Source: CAZVWV01 sp964631745
GTDB taxonomy: Bacteria; Bdellovibrionota_C; UBA2361; JBGSMV01
Direction: 5' to 3'
Length of the DNA: 18,500 nt
Assembly (NCBI GenBank): GCA_964631745.1
Contig: CAZVWV010000075.1
Coordinates: 1-18,500 of the forward strand
Shown: positions 5,802 through 14,312 of the stretch, piece by piece
Layout of the letters: the number at the start of each line of letters is the position of its first letter
Position numbering within the stretch: position 1 is the first letter of the stretch
Notes under the pieces: model-generated
Databases searched by the model: none
Seen by the model: only the letters and a program-made list of their open reading frames with translations
What the model was told of the DNA's origin: nothing
Made by a program: the position numbers and the translations under genes

Positions 5802-6123
5802 CTTGTCTATTAGTTTATCAGCAAGCCACGACATGGGCCACCATGGACTATTAGGGTAGGAAGGAAGAAAAAAATTCACCTCAGAGACCATGCGCAGCTT
5901 TAAGCTAGTTAAAGCTCGCCCCCCTATCTAGCCATAACCATAAGCTTTTCCTCTTTGATAACTTTCCCAAGGCACTTACGCAGGCTCGCCTATGGTAACT
6001 AGGCCGCCGGGTGAAAGTTCCCCCCCCCTCTGTTTAAAGTTTTCCCCGATTGGTATAGATTCCACATTCTGGCTTCTGGCCCGTAGCGCAGATTGCGCTT
6101 TTCGTTCAACTTTGAAGGACCGT
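5802..6123. other. Divergent intergenic region between PIN gene and ROK kinase gene
   Basis: Contains a perfect palindrome AGCTTTAA-GCTAG-TTAAAGCT (5896-5916), a possible operator for the toxin-antitoxin operon. It also has a run of nine C (6020-6028), a TATAGAT box at 6054-6060 that may be a weak -10 element for the kinase, and a hairpin at 6085-6099 followed by TTTT. If the PIN protein starts at 5891, its first 90 bases also lie here. No further gene is seen. Confidence 0.5.
6085..6102 (+). terminator. Attenuator- or operator-like hairpin in the ROK kinase leader
   Basis: AGCGCA-GAT-TGCGCT (6085-6099) followed by T4 (6099-6102), about 22 bases before the kinase ATG. It may be a short intrinsic terminator (attenuator) or, as a palindrome, a regulator-binding site. 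Confidence 0.35.
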
Positions 6124-7017
6124 ATGGAACTACTATGGGGAATTGATCTTGGGGGCACCAAAATTGAGTGCGTCGTATCAGCCGCCGAGAATATTCTGGC
6201 GCCGGTTGCCAGGGTTAGAGCGCCGACCGAGGCCCAGTTTGGATACGATCGCGTTTTGCACAATACGGCTTCATTAGTTGAGAAGGTTTCGAGCCAACTT
6301 GGCACAAAACCCACACGGCTTGGTATTAGTTGTTGTGGCACGGTCAAGCCGTCTGATGGCAGCATGAAGAACTGTAACGCCACCTGCCTAAATGGCCGGC
6401 CATTCAGATCAGATCTTGAGAAACTTTTGGGCATCGAAGCAGTCTTTGCCAACGATGCTAACTGCTTCGCGTTAGCGGAGGCGAGATTGGGTGCTGGGCG
6501 CGGTGCCAATGTGGTCTTTGGAGTAATTTTGGGAAGCGGCGTTGGCGGCGGGGTGGTGGTTAATTCAGAGGTGTTAAACGGCTCTAACGGCATCGCCGGG
6601 GAATGGGGGCATAATGTTTTGGAAGAGGACGGGCCAAAGTGTTACTGCGGCAAGTCCGGCTGTGTTGAACGCATTATCTCAGGCCCCGCGCTTGAGGCTT
6701 ACTACGAAAGTTTAGCCGGAGAGAAATTACCGCTTAAAGAGATCGAGAATCAAATAGACCAGGGTAACCCAGCCGCACTAAAGACTTTCGAGCGCCTTAT
6801 TTGGGGCCTCGGCAAATCCTTGGCTGTGGTAATAAATATCTTAGACCCCGATGTGATAGTGCTTGGCGGCGGTGTCAGTAAGATTAGCAGGATTTATGAG
6901 GCAGTAGGCGCCGAAGTCGCCAAGCATGTGTTTAGCGATGAGATTGAGACGCGAATAGTGCAGCACCAGCTCGGCGATAGTGCCGGGGTGTTTGGGGCTT
7001 TGATGTTGGTGGGGTAG
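6124..7017 (+). CDS. ROK-family sugar kinase
   Basis: A 297-residue kinase that phosphorylates a hexose (glucose, fructose, mannose or N-acetylglucosamine type) with ATP in the cytoplasm. The phosphate-binding loop GIDLGGTK is at residues 6-13. FANDANCFALAEARLGAG carries the catalytic Asp, and LGSGVGGGVV is the sugar/phosphate loop. EWGH (H163) plus CYCGKSGC (C173, C175, C180) form the zinc site typical of ROK kinases. LDPDVIVLGGGVS is the second adenosine motif. Overall it resembles NagK/fructokinase more than transcriptional ROK regulators, as no DNA-binding domain precedes it. The frame is open back to 5992, but ATG 6124 fits the family and has GAAGGA just upstream. Mannose-6-phosphate isomerase follows after 30 bases, so the substrate is probably mannose or fructose; this is inference. 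Confidence 0.9.
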   Translation: MELLWGIDLGGTKIECVVSAAENILAPVARVRAPTEAQFGYDRVLHNTASLVEKVSSQLGTKPTRLGISCCGTVKPSDGSMKNCNATCLNGRPFRSDLEKLLGIEAVFANDANCFALAEARLGAGRGANVVFGVILGSGVGGGVVVNSEVLNGSNGIAGEWGHNVLEEDGPKCYCGKSGCVERIISGPALEAYYESLAGEKLPLKEIENQIDQGNPAALKTFERLIWGLGKSLAVVINILDPDVIVLGGGVSKISRIYEAVGAEVAKHVFSDEIETRIVQHQLGDSAGVFGALMLVG

Positions 7018-7047
7018 GGATTTCGAACGTAAGGAGATAGTTTAGAA

Positions 7048-8307
7048 ATGATAGCAACCACGACGCAGGTCAACCGCCTTAATCCCGAACACTCTAGGCT
7101 GCTCCCATTAAAAGGCAGCGTGCAGCCGTATGCTTGGGGTAAACCAGGTTCTGAGTCTAGGATATTTTCTATGCTGAGCGAGCCCGCCACCGGCCCGTTG
7201 GCGGAATATTGGATTGGGGTGCATCCAAGGGGAATGGCACAGGTCATCAGCTCTGATGGCACGGAGCGAGCTTTGGGCGAGCAGATCGCTGAGCGCCCCG
7301 AATATTTTTTAGGTCAAACGGGTGCCAGACATTTTTCCGGCAGACTTCCCTTCTTGCTTAAGATTCTTTCGATAAATCCGGACTTCGGACTATCTATCCA
7401 AGCCCATCCGAATAAAGTTTTGGCGGCTTATTTGAGGGAAAAAGATCCGGAAAGATATCCTGATGCAAATCATAAACCGGAGATCGCTATTCCACTTACT
7501 CGTTTGACATTACTGAAAGGCTTTAGGCCTCTTAGCGAAATTAGTGAGTTCTTTCAGCGATACCCTGCGCTAGCCGAAATAGTTGGCGAAGAAGCCAGGC
7601 AAGAACTGTTGAATACTGGCGGAGCGACAGGGGCATCAACTTCCGTAACCCTTAAAGCCTTGTACAGCGCAATTCTAAGAGCGGACGAAGCTTCAGTAGC
7701 GCGTTGTGTTGCAGCCATACGCTCCCGAATAGAAACGAGCGGGAACCCTGGGGCAGAAGAGACACATTTTCTTCGATTGAACGCCAAGCACGGCGACACT
7801 GATCGCGGATTATTGTCAATTTTTGTTTTGAATTTAGTGCGAGTTGAGCCGGGAAAAGCAATCTTCACCGGCCCTAACATCGCACATGCTTACTTAGACG
7901 GAGATCTGGTAGAATGCATGGCAGATTCTGACAACGTTGTGCGAGCGGGCTTGACGAACAAATTTATGGACGTAGAAACGTTGATCGAAATGTTAGAGTA
8001 TGTTCCGGAACAGCCTAGTGTTATTACTCCTCAGCGCGATTCGGACGGATTTGACGTCTTTCAATCTCAGGCTGAAGAATTCGAAGTTTCTATGTTGCCG
8101 CGTGACTCCACTTCAAGTAGTTTAACTTCAAATTCTTTACCCATGGTATTGATGATGTTGGGAGAGAGTTGTGTTGTGAGCTGTCAAAATACTCGCGAGC
8201 GAATTGTATTGCGGGATGGGGGCGCGCTATTTATCCCCCCGGATTCAGGCATCTTTGACCTGAGTCGGACAAATTCATCCTTAATTCGAGTTAGGCCGAA
8301 CATATAA
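7048..8307 (+). CDS. manA: Mannose-6-phosphate isomerase, class I
   Basis: A 419-residue zinc enzyme interconverting mannose-6-phosphate and fructose-6-phosphate. It links mannose use to glycolysis and supplies mannose for GDP-sugars of surface polysaccharides. The zinc ligands are visible: Q118 and H120 in SIQAHPNK, E145 in HKPEIAI, and H280 in PNIAHAYL. The active-site stretch ADSDNVVRAGLTNKFMD follows. QPYAWGKPG and AEYWIGVHP near the N-terminus are also standard for the family. Length is slightly above the E. coli enzyme, and the C-terminal cupin ends in IRVRPNI. The ATG has TAAGGAGATA upstream. The gene directly follows the ROK kinase, forming a plausible two-step pathway: sugar phosphorylation then isomerisation. 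Confidence 0.93.
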   Translation: MIATTTQVNRLNPEHSRLLPLKGSVQPYAWGKPGSESRIFSMLSEPATGPLAEYWIGVHPRGMAQVISSDGTERALGEQIAERPEYFLGQTGARHFSGRLPFLLKILSINPDFGLSIQAHPNKVLAAYLREKDPERYPDANHKPEIAIPLTRLTLLKGFRPLSEISEFFQRYPALAEIVGEEARQELLNTGGATGASTSVTLKALYSAILRADEASVARCVAAIRSRIETSGNPGAEETHFLRLNAKHGDTDRGLLSIFVLNLVRVEPGKAIFTGPNIAHAYLDGDLVECMADSDNVVRAGLTNKFMDVETLIEMLEYVPEQPSVITPQRDSDGFDVFQSQAEEFEVSMLPRDSTSSSLTSNSLPMVLMMLGESCVVSCQNTRERIVLRDGGALFIPPDSGIFDLSRTNSSLIRVRPNI

Positions 8308-8337
8308 TTATAATAATCAGTTGCTAAGTCAACCTCG

Positions 8338-8384
8338 CGATACTTTCTGAATAACTGGGCGAAAATCGTAAGCAGATTTTTTTT
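8338..8384 (+). terminator. Possible terminator after manA
   Basis: CGAT-ac-TTTC (8338-8347) pairs with GAAA-ATCG (8361-8368), and a T8 run follows at 8377-8384. The eight bases between stem and T-run make it atypical. Confidence 0.3.
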
Positions 8385-8439
8385 GCTTTGCCTATTGATT
8401 GTATTTTAGGAGCCTGATAATTGATATCGTAGTGAAGTA

Positions 8440-8472
8440 TGCGCCACCGTTCCAAGTGTGAAAAGTGGCGCA
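8440..8472 (+). promoter_or_regulatory. Perfect 8 bp inverted repeat before the HAD gene
   Basis: TGCGCCAC (8440-8447) and GTGGCGCA (8465-8472) with 17 bases between. It could be a leader hairpin or a dimeric regulator site for the HAD phosphatase gene that starts 69 bases on. Confidence 0.4.
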
Positions 8473-8541
8473 GGCCCCGTGCGTTTTTGAAGTATTTCTA
8501 TTGACTTGTTTTGAGGGTGTATTAATAGCCAATAGTTCAAG

Positions 8542-9807
8542 ATGGGTTTTGATCAAAGTATTGCTAATATTGGAACACACGGTACGAACGGTACAGATAG
8601 GTCATATGCAAATGGCTCGCATGCCGACCCAACACAAGCCAACATCACTCTCGCTGACTTACTCGGTCCCGGAAGCGTCGCCAACGAAATCCCAATAAAT
8701 ACCACCGTCCTTAGAAGCGACCAAGTCGTAACCATTAAGTGTCGTGCGGTCCACTCGGACGCTGACGGTACTGTTTACGACACTGAAGATGGCTTATACG
8801 CAGATGCTGATGCTTGTTACGCCAGAGTCATTAAGGACGAGCTAAAACATCACGAGCGTTTTGCCGAGATTTGTTCGGACGATGAGCAATGGCGACAGTT
8901 TTGGAGTTCCGCACATAAGCTTTCGGAGTCAGATCCGGAGGGCCGAACTTTCCAAAGCTGTCTGAAGCGCGGATTGGATGGTGACGTGCTTCAACTTTCA
9001 GAGTTTTTAGAGCAGTATTTTGGCGGAATGCGCGGTCACGTGGGACCTAAGCTAATGGAGCATTTTGAGAGGGGCGCGGCAGATACCTTTCATCATGAGG
9101 TTCAAAGTGAAGCGGAAGCGTATGGTCAGTTCAGAATTGTTCCTAGCCTGTTTAGAGAACGTGTTGTTAGACTTCAATCCAACGATTCAGTGTTCAGTGA
9201 GATGCTGAGTCGTTGTCGAAAAATCCCTTACTATGATGAGCTGATTGTGGGTGCACGACGTCTCAGGTTGGGATTCACTATTTGTAGCGCTGCACCGCAT
9301 GAAAACACCATTAGAGCTACCCAGTATTTTAGGATTGAGGACAAGCCTGGGATTCCCCCAGAATTTGTAGGCAAGTCTATTTTCGAACTATGCGATCTTG
9401 TCACTGGCGACGTCGAAAAGGTTCGGCGTACCGATGGCGGACGAGACGAATGGAGTATTGACGGTATTCGGAAAGTTGCTAGAGAGCTTGAAGGTGAGAT
9501 TGGGGACCAGGCATCACGCAGATCCACCGTAATGGTAGGCGATACAATGTCCGATGTGGGAGCGTCGATTCTTAATGGCATTGGGATGGTGATAGTCAGG
9601 GTTCCCGAAGGACCCGGACGAGAGAGGGAGCTGCTGAATTTTGCGAGAAAGATTAAACAGCTATGTTTAACGCAGGGCGACCTTATCCGATCTAGACTGC
9701 AAAAATCTGGTGTGGTGACGGAGGTGATTTTTGTCAATTGCTGGAGTCAGGTCAAGTTCACCGAACGAGGAAGTGGGTCGGAGGTAGCTACCCGTGATAT
9801 AAAATGA
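8542..9807 (+). CDS. HAD-superfamily hydrolase with polar N-terminal extension
   Basis: A 421-residue haloacid dehalogenase-like protein, probably a phosphatase. Motif I is SDADGTVYDT with nucleophile D73 and acid/base D75; motif II is probably S249 in TICSAAP; motif IV is MVGDTMSDVGAS (D334, D338). The segment between motifs I and II is long (about 160 residues), giving a large helical cap. Residues 1-65 are polar (many Asn, Thr, Gly, His) and not part of the HAD fold. The start is firm: a TAG lies in frame three codons upstream of ATG 8542, and no ATG, GTG or TTG occurs in frame before motif I. No good ribosome binding site is seen. Substrate unknown. It is monocistronic, ending 34 bases before the convergent AsmA gene. 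Confidence 0.75.
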   Translation: MGFDQSIANIGTHGTNGTDRSYANGSHADPTQANITLADLLGPGSVANEIPINTTVLRSDQVVTIKCRAVHSDADGTVYDTEDGLYADADACYARVIKDELKHHERFAEICSDDEQWRQFWSSAHKLSESDPEGRTFQSCLKRGLDGDVLQLSEFLEQYFGGMRGHVGPKLMEHFERGAADTFHHEVQSEAEAYGQFRIVPSLFRERVVRLQSNDSVFSEMLSRCRKIPYYDELIVGARRLRLGFTICSAAPHENTIRATQYFRIEDKPGIPPEFVGKSIFELCDLVTGDVEKVRRTDGGRDEWSIDGIRKVARELEGEIGDQASRRSTVMVGDTMSDVGASILNGIGMVIVRVPEGPGRERELLNFARKIKQLCLTQGDLIRSRLQKSGVVTEVIFVNCWSQVKFTERGSGSEVATRDIK

Positions 9808-9841
9808 ATACTTTTTAACACCTTCTGCCGGCGAACGTTTT

Positions 9842-11725
9842 TTAAAACCCAAACAACTTCCCACCCCCACCTCGTCCCCCCAGCACTTTCTCTAATAACT
9901 TCCCGGCTTTCTCCTTAACCAAATTCTTAGCGCCGAGGCGTACTAGCTTTGAGGTATCCGGCAGCACTGCGACTTTTGGCAGGTGGCCCTTAAGCTCTAG
10001 CGGTATTACTAAGCGTTCGCTTTCGTCGAAGAGCGTTCTTAACTCTTTGGTGCGGTTTGCTAGCGCTTGGGAGAAATCTTTATTGAAAAATATACTGGAG
10101 CGCATATGCAAATTGGCATCAAAGTCAACTTGGCCTTGGCCGTCTAGTTCGAAGAGATTGCTGGTTAGATAGAGATCTCGAGTGCTCATTGCCCCGGCTG
10201 AAACTGACACATTTGAAGTGATACTCTTAATGACGGTGCTGTCCGCCGTAATTTCGTCTTGTAAGGAAGGCGGCACCGAATTTACGAGAGCGCCTTGCAG
10301 GAAGGGGAGGTCTTTGACGGAAGCGAGCACCGCGCCGGCCAGATTAAGCCCGGGCAATGAGGTGTTCACGGCCTTAATATAGACATTGCCGCTGGCAGCC
10401 TGTAATGGCTTGGCCTGTCCTAGCGGAATACTCATAGCGCCTTTCAAGTTCGTTAGAGTGCCCTGAAGTTTTGGGGAGCTTGGCGCAAATGCTGCGATTG
10501 CTTCAGCGAGGGCGATATTTCTTAGGTCAAATGTGGAGTTGGCCTGGGTAGCCGTGAATTCTCCCTTAACTTCGACACTCCCTGAGAAGATGGATGCATT
10601 CAAAGAACGAAGCGAGACAGTCTTAGTCGGAAGCGCTAAACCAGCATCGAGTGCGGCCTGTACCGGCGCCCCGTTTAAATTTAGTTTAAGCTGTTTACTT
10701 GCAATCGAAGTTTCCTCAGCATGGGCCGAGACATTTAGCGCGCCATTTAGATCGCCAATCTTTAACGAGGGGAATTCGCTGGTTACCGATTTCAACTCGA
10801 TGGTTCCCTGCAACGCCGGAGTGTTTGCATGCAATTTCACTTCAAGTAACGGAAAAATCTCACCTGAAATCTGAGGAATGTTAATTCCATAGGCCCTCGT
10901 TATTGAACTTAACGAAGCTAAGTCAACGTGAGTGCCTTGAAGCGTGTTGAACTGACCGGAACCATCACTGTTTTGGTAGCGGCCATCCAACACGAGCAGG
11001 CTCTGGCCGAGTTTAATATTCACGGGTTCGAATTCGGCCAGGTTATTTGCCGGAGTATATACAATTTGGTTTACGGAGATATCGATCGGTGTCCCAGCGG
11101 CATCAGCCTGCGCTTTGATGCCCGACAGTATGAGCCTACCTTCTAAGTTTGAGATTGAGCTCTGAAACGTGAGGTTATCAAGCGCGTATTTCTTTGCATT
11201 GGTCTGATCATCGAAAAGAACAGTGCCGTTCTTAACGGCCAGATTCTGAAGATTTATTTTAAGGCTGGCTGCACTGCTACCGGATTTTGGCGCATTCGCC
11301 TGCGCTTGGCCGGCCTCGACATCAACTTTAGTGGCTGTGTTGCTTCGCGAGGGCAGTCCCGTGATGGTTGTTCCAGCGGCGGTTTTGACGACTACGATAT
11401 TGGGGGAGTCGACTGTTATCGAGGAAAAATCCAGCACGCCTGAAAGTAGCGGCATCAATTTAAGCTTTACTAGCACCTCCTTCAAACTTAAGTCATTGGC
11501 CTCACTCCCTACCTTAATTTTTTTCAGAGCGAGCGCTAACTCTGGAAACATGCTTACCGTGATCTCGCCCAATTGTACCTTGGCGCCCAGCGAGTTCGAG
11601 GCGAGTTGCTCGAGTTCGGGCCTATACTTTGCTATAATCGAGTTGGCACTGGTATAAACCCATGCAATAAGCCCTAGAGAAACTAGCAGGATAGTGACTA
11701 AAATTATTACGATCATTTTTTTCAT
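9842..11725 (-). CDS. AsmA family inner-membrane protein
   Basis: A 627-residue AsmA-type protein. It begins with a single membrane anchor (MKKMIVIILVTILLVSLGLIAWVYTS). The typical AsmA opening domain follows (LGAKVQLGEITVSMFPELALALKKIKVG), then long repeated beta-strand segments with DLRNI-, LKGA- and LNGA-like turns. The C-terminus shows the usual AsmA end (YLTSNLFELDGQGQVDFDANLHMRSSIFFN... LVIPLELKGHLPKVAVLPDTSKL). Such proteins span the periplasm as beta-groove bridges and are linked to phospholipid transport to, and assembly of, the outer membrane. It is divergent from the lipid A operon, fitting a shared envelope role. The start ATG at 11725 lies about 22 bases after a predicted transcription start, with only a weak ribosome binding site. 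Confidence 0.85.
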   Translation of the reverse strand: MKKMIVIILVTILLVSLGLIAWVYTSANSIIAKYRPELEQLASNSLGAKVQLGEITVSMFPELALALKKIKVGSEANDLSLKEVLVKLKLMPLLSGVLDFSSITVDSPNIVVVKTAAGTTITGLPSRSNTATKVDVEAGQAQANAPKSGSSAASLKINLQNLAVKNGTVLFDDQTNAKKYALDNLTFQSSISNLEGRLILSGIKAQADAAGTPIDISVNQIVYTPANNLAEFEPVNIKLGQSLLVLDGRYQNSDGSGQFNTLQGTHVDLASLSSITRAYGINIPQISGEIFPLLEVKLHANTPALQGTIELKSVTSEFPSLKIGDLNGALNVSAHAEETSIASKQLKLNLNGAPVQAALDAGLALPTKTVSLRSLNASIFSGSVEVKGEFTATQANSTFDLRNIALAEAIAAFAPSSPKLQGTLTNLKGAMSIPLGQAKPLQAASGNVYIKAVNTSLPGLNLAGAVLASVKDLPFLQGALVNSVPPSLQDEITADSTVIKSITSNVSVSAGAMSTRDLYLTSNLFELDGQGQVDFDANLHMRSSIFFNKDFSQALANRTKELRTLFDESERLVIPLELKGHLPKVAVLPDTSKLVRLGAKNLVKEKAGKLLEKVLGGRGGGGKLFGF

Positions 11726-11753
11726 TAGAGTATTTCTTTAGTTTATTCAATAG

Positions 11754-11782
11754 GTTATAAGTCTAGCATGTTATCAGTTCAA
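11754..11782 (-). promoter_or_regulatory. Sigma70-type promoter of the AsmA gene
   Basis: On the minus strand, TTGAAC (11777-11782) and TATAAC (11754-11759) are separated by 17 bases. They match TTGACA and TATAAT at 4 and 5 of 6 positions. Transcription would start near 11747. Confidence 0.55.
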
Positions 11783-11889
11783 ATTTCCATGGCGAACAAT
11801 ATTGCGCAGCGTCGACGACCCCGGCGGGGATTTTCGTGCAAGCACTCTAAGATGCATCCTAAGTCATTTCAGTTTATCGTAAAAGCCTA

Positions 11890-13650
11890 ATGCAAAGTTT
11901 TAAAACTTATTCACGCATAATTGCGTATTTAAAACCGTACCGCGCCGAATTTTTGTTGGCGTTGGGGTGCATGGTTTTTTTCGGGGCCTCCGACGGAGCC
12001 GTGCCGTTTCTGGTTAAACAGGTTTTGGACGGAATCTTTGCCCGGCAAGATAAGGAGCTCTTATATCTGCTCCCCGGGGCCCTCCTGGTGTATGCCATCC
12101 TGCGCGCTGCTTTTGATTTCGGGCAGCAGTTTTTGATGGCCAGAATTGGCCACCGCATTGTGCGGGATATCCGTAACGATCTTAATCGGCACCTCCTAAC
12201 GCTTTCGCCCGAGTATTTCGTGCGCAATGAAACCGGAGATCTGCTCTCACGCATGTCCTCGGATGTAATTTTAGTGCGCGGCCTTCTAACCGACTCAATC
12301 GCCTCCGTGATTCGTGATTCAATTCGCGTTGTGGCGTTAACTGTGGCGGCTGTTTACTTGGATCCGCTCTTAGCTCTAATCGCGCTGGTGTTTTTCCCGC
12401 TCGGAATTTATCCGGTGTACAGATTTGGCAGAAAAGTTCGAAAGCTCGGGCGGGTGGGCCAAGAGGCGATCGGGCGGCTTAGCTCACGACTGCAAGAGAG
12501 TATCATGGGCGGTCGCGTTGTGCGCATCTTTGCGCGTGAAAATTTCGAAGACCGCAGATTTCAGGAAGAGAACAACACACTTACCGACACCTTCGTTAAA
12601 GCCGAAAAGATGCGGGCGCTTTCCGGCCCAGTCAACGAAGTCTTGGCCAGCGCCGTAATCTCTGGAGTGATCGTATACGGCGGATTCTCTGTTATAGGTG
12701 GCGTTAGGAGTCAGGGGGATTTTGTAGCTTTCTTGCTCTCAGTCTTCTTGCTTTATGACCCTTTTAAGAAATTGAGCCGTGTTCACAATGTTATTCAACA
12801 GGGCATCTCCGGTGTTGAGAGAATTTTCGAAGTGCTAGATACGGCCAGTACTATCAAAGAGCCCCTTGCCCCACGCACATTATCTTCCGCCAACCGTATC
12901 GAGTTCGACGGAGTTTCGTTTCGATATGGCAATGATCGCTCCGTGCTTCAAGATATCAATTTAACAATTGATGAAGGCATGAAGGTCGCTATTGTGGGGC
13001 TCTCCGGCGCGGGCAAGAGCACCTTGGTAGACCTGCTGCCGCGTTTTATCGATCCCAGCCAGGGTGTGGTTCGTATCGGCGGCACCGACATCTCGAGCGT
13101 CTCACTAAAATCCTTACGGCTCCGTATCGCCATGGTCAGCCAACACACGTTCTTATTTAATGACACTGTCTTTAATAATATCGCTTACGGAAAAGAGGAT
13201 GCCTCCATGGAGGAAGTTGTCAGCGCCGCGAAAGCCGCCTACGCTTTTGATTTTATAAACTCGCTCCCAAGAGGATTCGATACCATGGTGGGCGAGGGGG
13301 GCTTTTCATTGTCGGGCGGCGAACGGCAACGTTTGGCGATAGCGCGCGCCGTTCTCAAAAACTCGCCTATTTTAATTTTGGATGAGGCTACGGCCTCGTT
13401 GGATAACAAATCCGAGCGCGAGGTGCAGTCCGCGCTTGAAGTCCTTGAGAAAGATCGCACTACTCTCGTAATCGCACATCGGCTTTCTACAGTTCGAAGC
13501 GCCGATCTGATTCTTGTCATGAAAGAGGGACGCATCGTTGAAAGTGGCCGGCATGAGGAGCTCTTGAGATTCGAAGGTGAGTATGCAAGATTACACGCGC
13601 TGCAATTTACGGAAGGGCATCCCGCCTCGGAAGATTTTTTAATTAATTAA
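11890..13650 (+). CDS. msbA: Lipid A/ABC exporter, MsbA type
   Basis: A 586-residue half-transporter with an N-terminal six-helix membrane domain (about residues 15-310) and a C-terminal ATPase domain. It is expected to flip lipid A-core across the inner membrane using ATP, as a homodimer. ATPase motifs are complete: Walker A GLSGAGKST (370-378), signature LSGGE (474-478), Walker B ILILDEAT (D498, E499) and H-loop His530 in IAHRLST. The family also includes multidrug exporters, but the location directly before a DUF374 acyltransferase, waaA and lpxK supports lipid A export. The start ATG has no strong ribosome binding site. The next gene begins five bases after the stop. Confidence 0.9.
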   Translation: MQSFKTYSRIIAYLKPYRAEFLLALGCMVFFGASDGAVPFLVKQVLDGIFARQDKELLYLLPGALLVYAILRAAFDFGQQFLMARIGHRIVRDIRNDLNRHLLTLSPEYFVRNETGDLLSRMSSDVILVRGLLTDSIASVIRDSIRVVALTVAAVYLDPLLALIALVFFPLGIYPVYRFGRKVRKLGRVGQEAIGRLSSRLQESIMGGRVVRIFARENFEDRRFQEENNTLTDTFVKAEKMRALSGPVNEVLASAVISGVIVYGGFSVIGGVRSQGDFVAFLLSVFLLYDPFKKLSRVHNVIQQGISGVERIFEVLDTASTIKEPLAPRTLSSANRIEFDGVSFRYGNDRSVLQDINLTIDEGMKVAIVGLSGAGKSTLVDLLPRFIDPSQGVVRIGGTDISSVSLKSLRLRIAMVSQHTFLFNDTVFNNIAYGKEDASMEEVVSAAKAAYAFDFINSLPRGFDTMVGEGGFSLSGGERQRLAIARAVLKNSPILILDEATASLDNKSEREVQSALEVLEKDRTTLVIAHRLSTVRSADLILVMKEGRIVESGRHEELLRFEGEYARLHALQFTEGHPASEDFLIN

Positions 13651-13655
13651 CTTTT

Positions 13656-14312
13656 GTGCTACGACGGATTCGAATCGAACTTTTCGCAAGGCTCGGCACT
13701 ATGTTGCTGCGCCTACTAAACGCCAGCTTGCGCTGGAAGTTGATCGGAGAATCTCCCTTTACCGGAGATCAGAAGCGCATCTACGTTTTCTGGCACTCAA
13801 GGCAGTTGCTGATGCCGTTTGCATACATAAAGTATTCGAATAAATTAAATCGGCTAGCTACCCTAGCCAGCAGGCATTCTGATGGCAGAATCACGGCGCG
13901 CTTTTTGGACTTAGTGGGGCTGCAATCGATTGCGGGCTCATCCTCGCAAGGAGGGATGAGGGCTTTGCGCCAACTTATCGCCTTTGTGAAAGCCGGAGAC
14001 CATATCTCCATGACACCTGATGGCCCGCGTGGCCCGCGTCACGTGCTAAAGCCAGGCGCTATAAAGGTCGCACAGAAGACCGGAGTACCGATTCGCTGCT
14101 TGGCGCTGAGCTTTAGTAGGAGTTGGATCTTCAAAAGTTGGGACCGTTTGATTTTACCCAAGCCATTTTGCAAGGCTTTCTTGGCATCAGGTACGGATAT
14201 TTTTGTGCCGCCTCATCTCTCAGAGGAGCAACTTGAAGAGTTCCGTGTTAAGGTCGAAGATGCCTTAAATGGGCTAACAGAGGATTTGGATAGATTTGCA
14301 GATGCGCAGTAA
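13656..14312 (+). CDS. DUF374 lysophospholipid acyltransferase family protein
   Basis: A 218-residue protein of the DUF374 acyltransferase-like family, often found in lipid A gene clusters. An N-terminal hydrophobic stretch is followed by the family blocks YVFWHSRQLLMP (43-53), ASRHSDGRITARFL (71-84), GSSSQGGMRALR (94-105) and MTPDGPRGPRHVLKPGAIKVAQKTGVPI (119-146). HSDG takes the place of the HxxxxD-like acyl-transfer site, and the TPDGPRGP loop probably binds acyl donor. The exact reaction is not established; acyl transfer to a lipid A precursor is inferred from context. The GTG start lies five bases after the msbA stop, and the gene overlaps surE by 17 bases, so translation is probably coupled. 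Confidence 0.82.
   Translation: MLRRIRIELFARLGTMLLRLLNASLRWKLIGESPFTGDQKRIYVFWHSRQLLMPFAYIKYSNKLNRLATLASRHSDGRITARFLDLVGLQSIAGSSSQGGMRALRQLIAFVKAGDHISMTPDGPRGPRHVLKPGAIKVAQKTGVPIRCLALSFSRSWIFKSWDRLILPKPFCKAFLASGTDIFVPPHLSEEQLEEFRVKVEDALNGLTEDLDRFADAQ

Noticed and set aside
5976..6593. 205-codon minus-strand open frame opposite the ROK kinase
   Set aside because: Shadow of the kinase gene; proline/threonine-rich translation with no family features.
9231..9737. 168-codon minus-strand open frame
   Set aside because: Shadow of the HAD gene; low-complexity Ser/Pro/Thr translation.
11810..11850. CCCC-GGC-GGGG and GTGC-AA-GCAC hairpins between AsmA and msbA genes
   Set aside because: Short stems with no T-run or clear regulatory position; not enough to call a terminator or operator.
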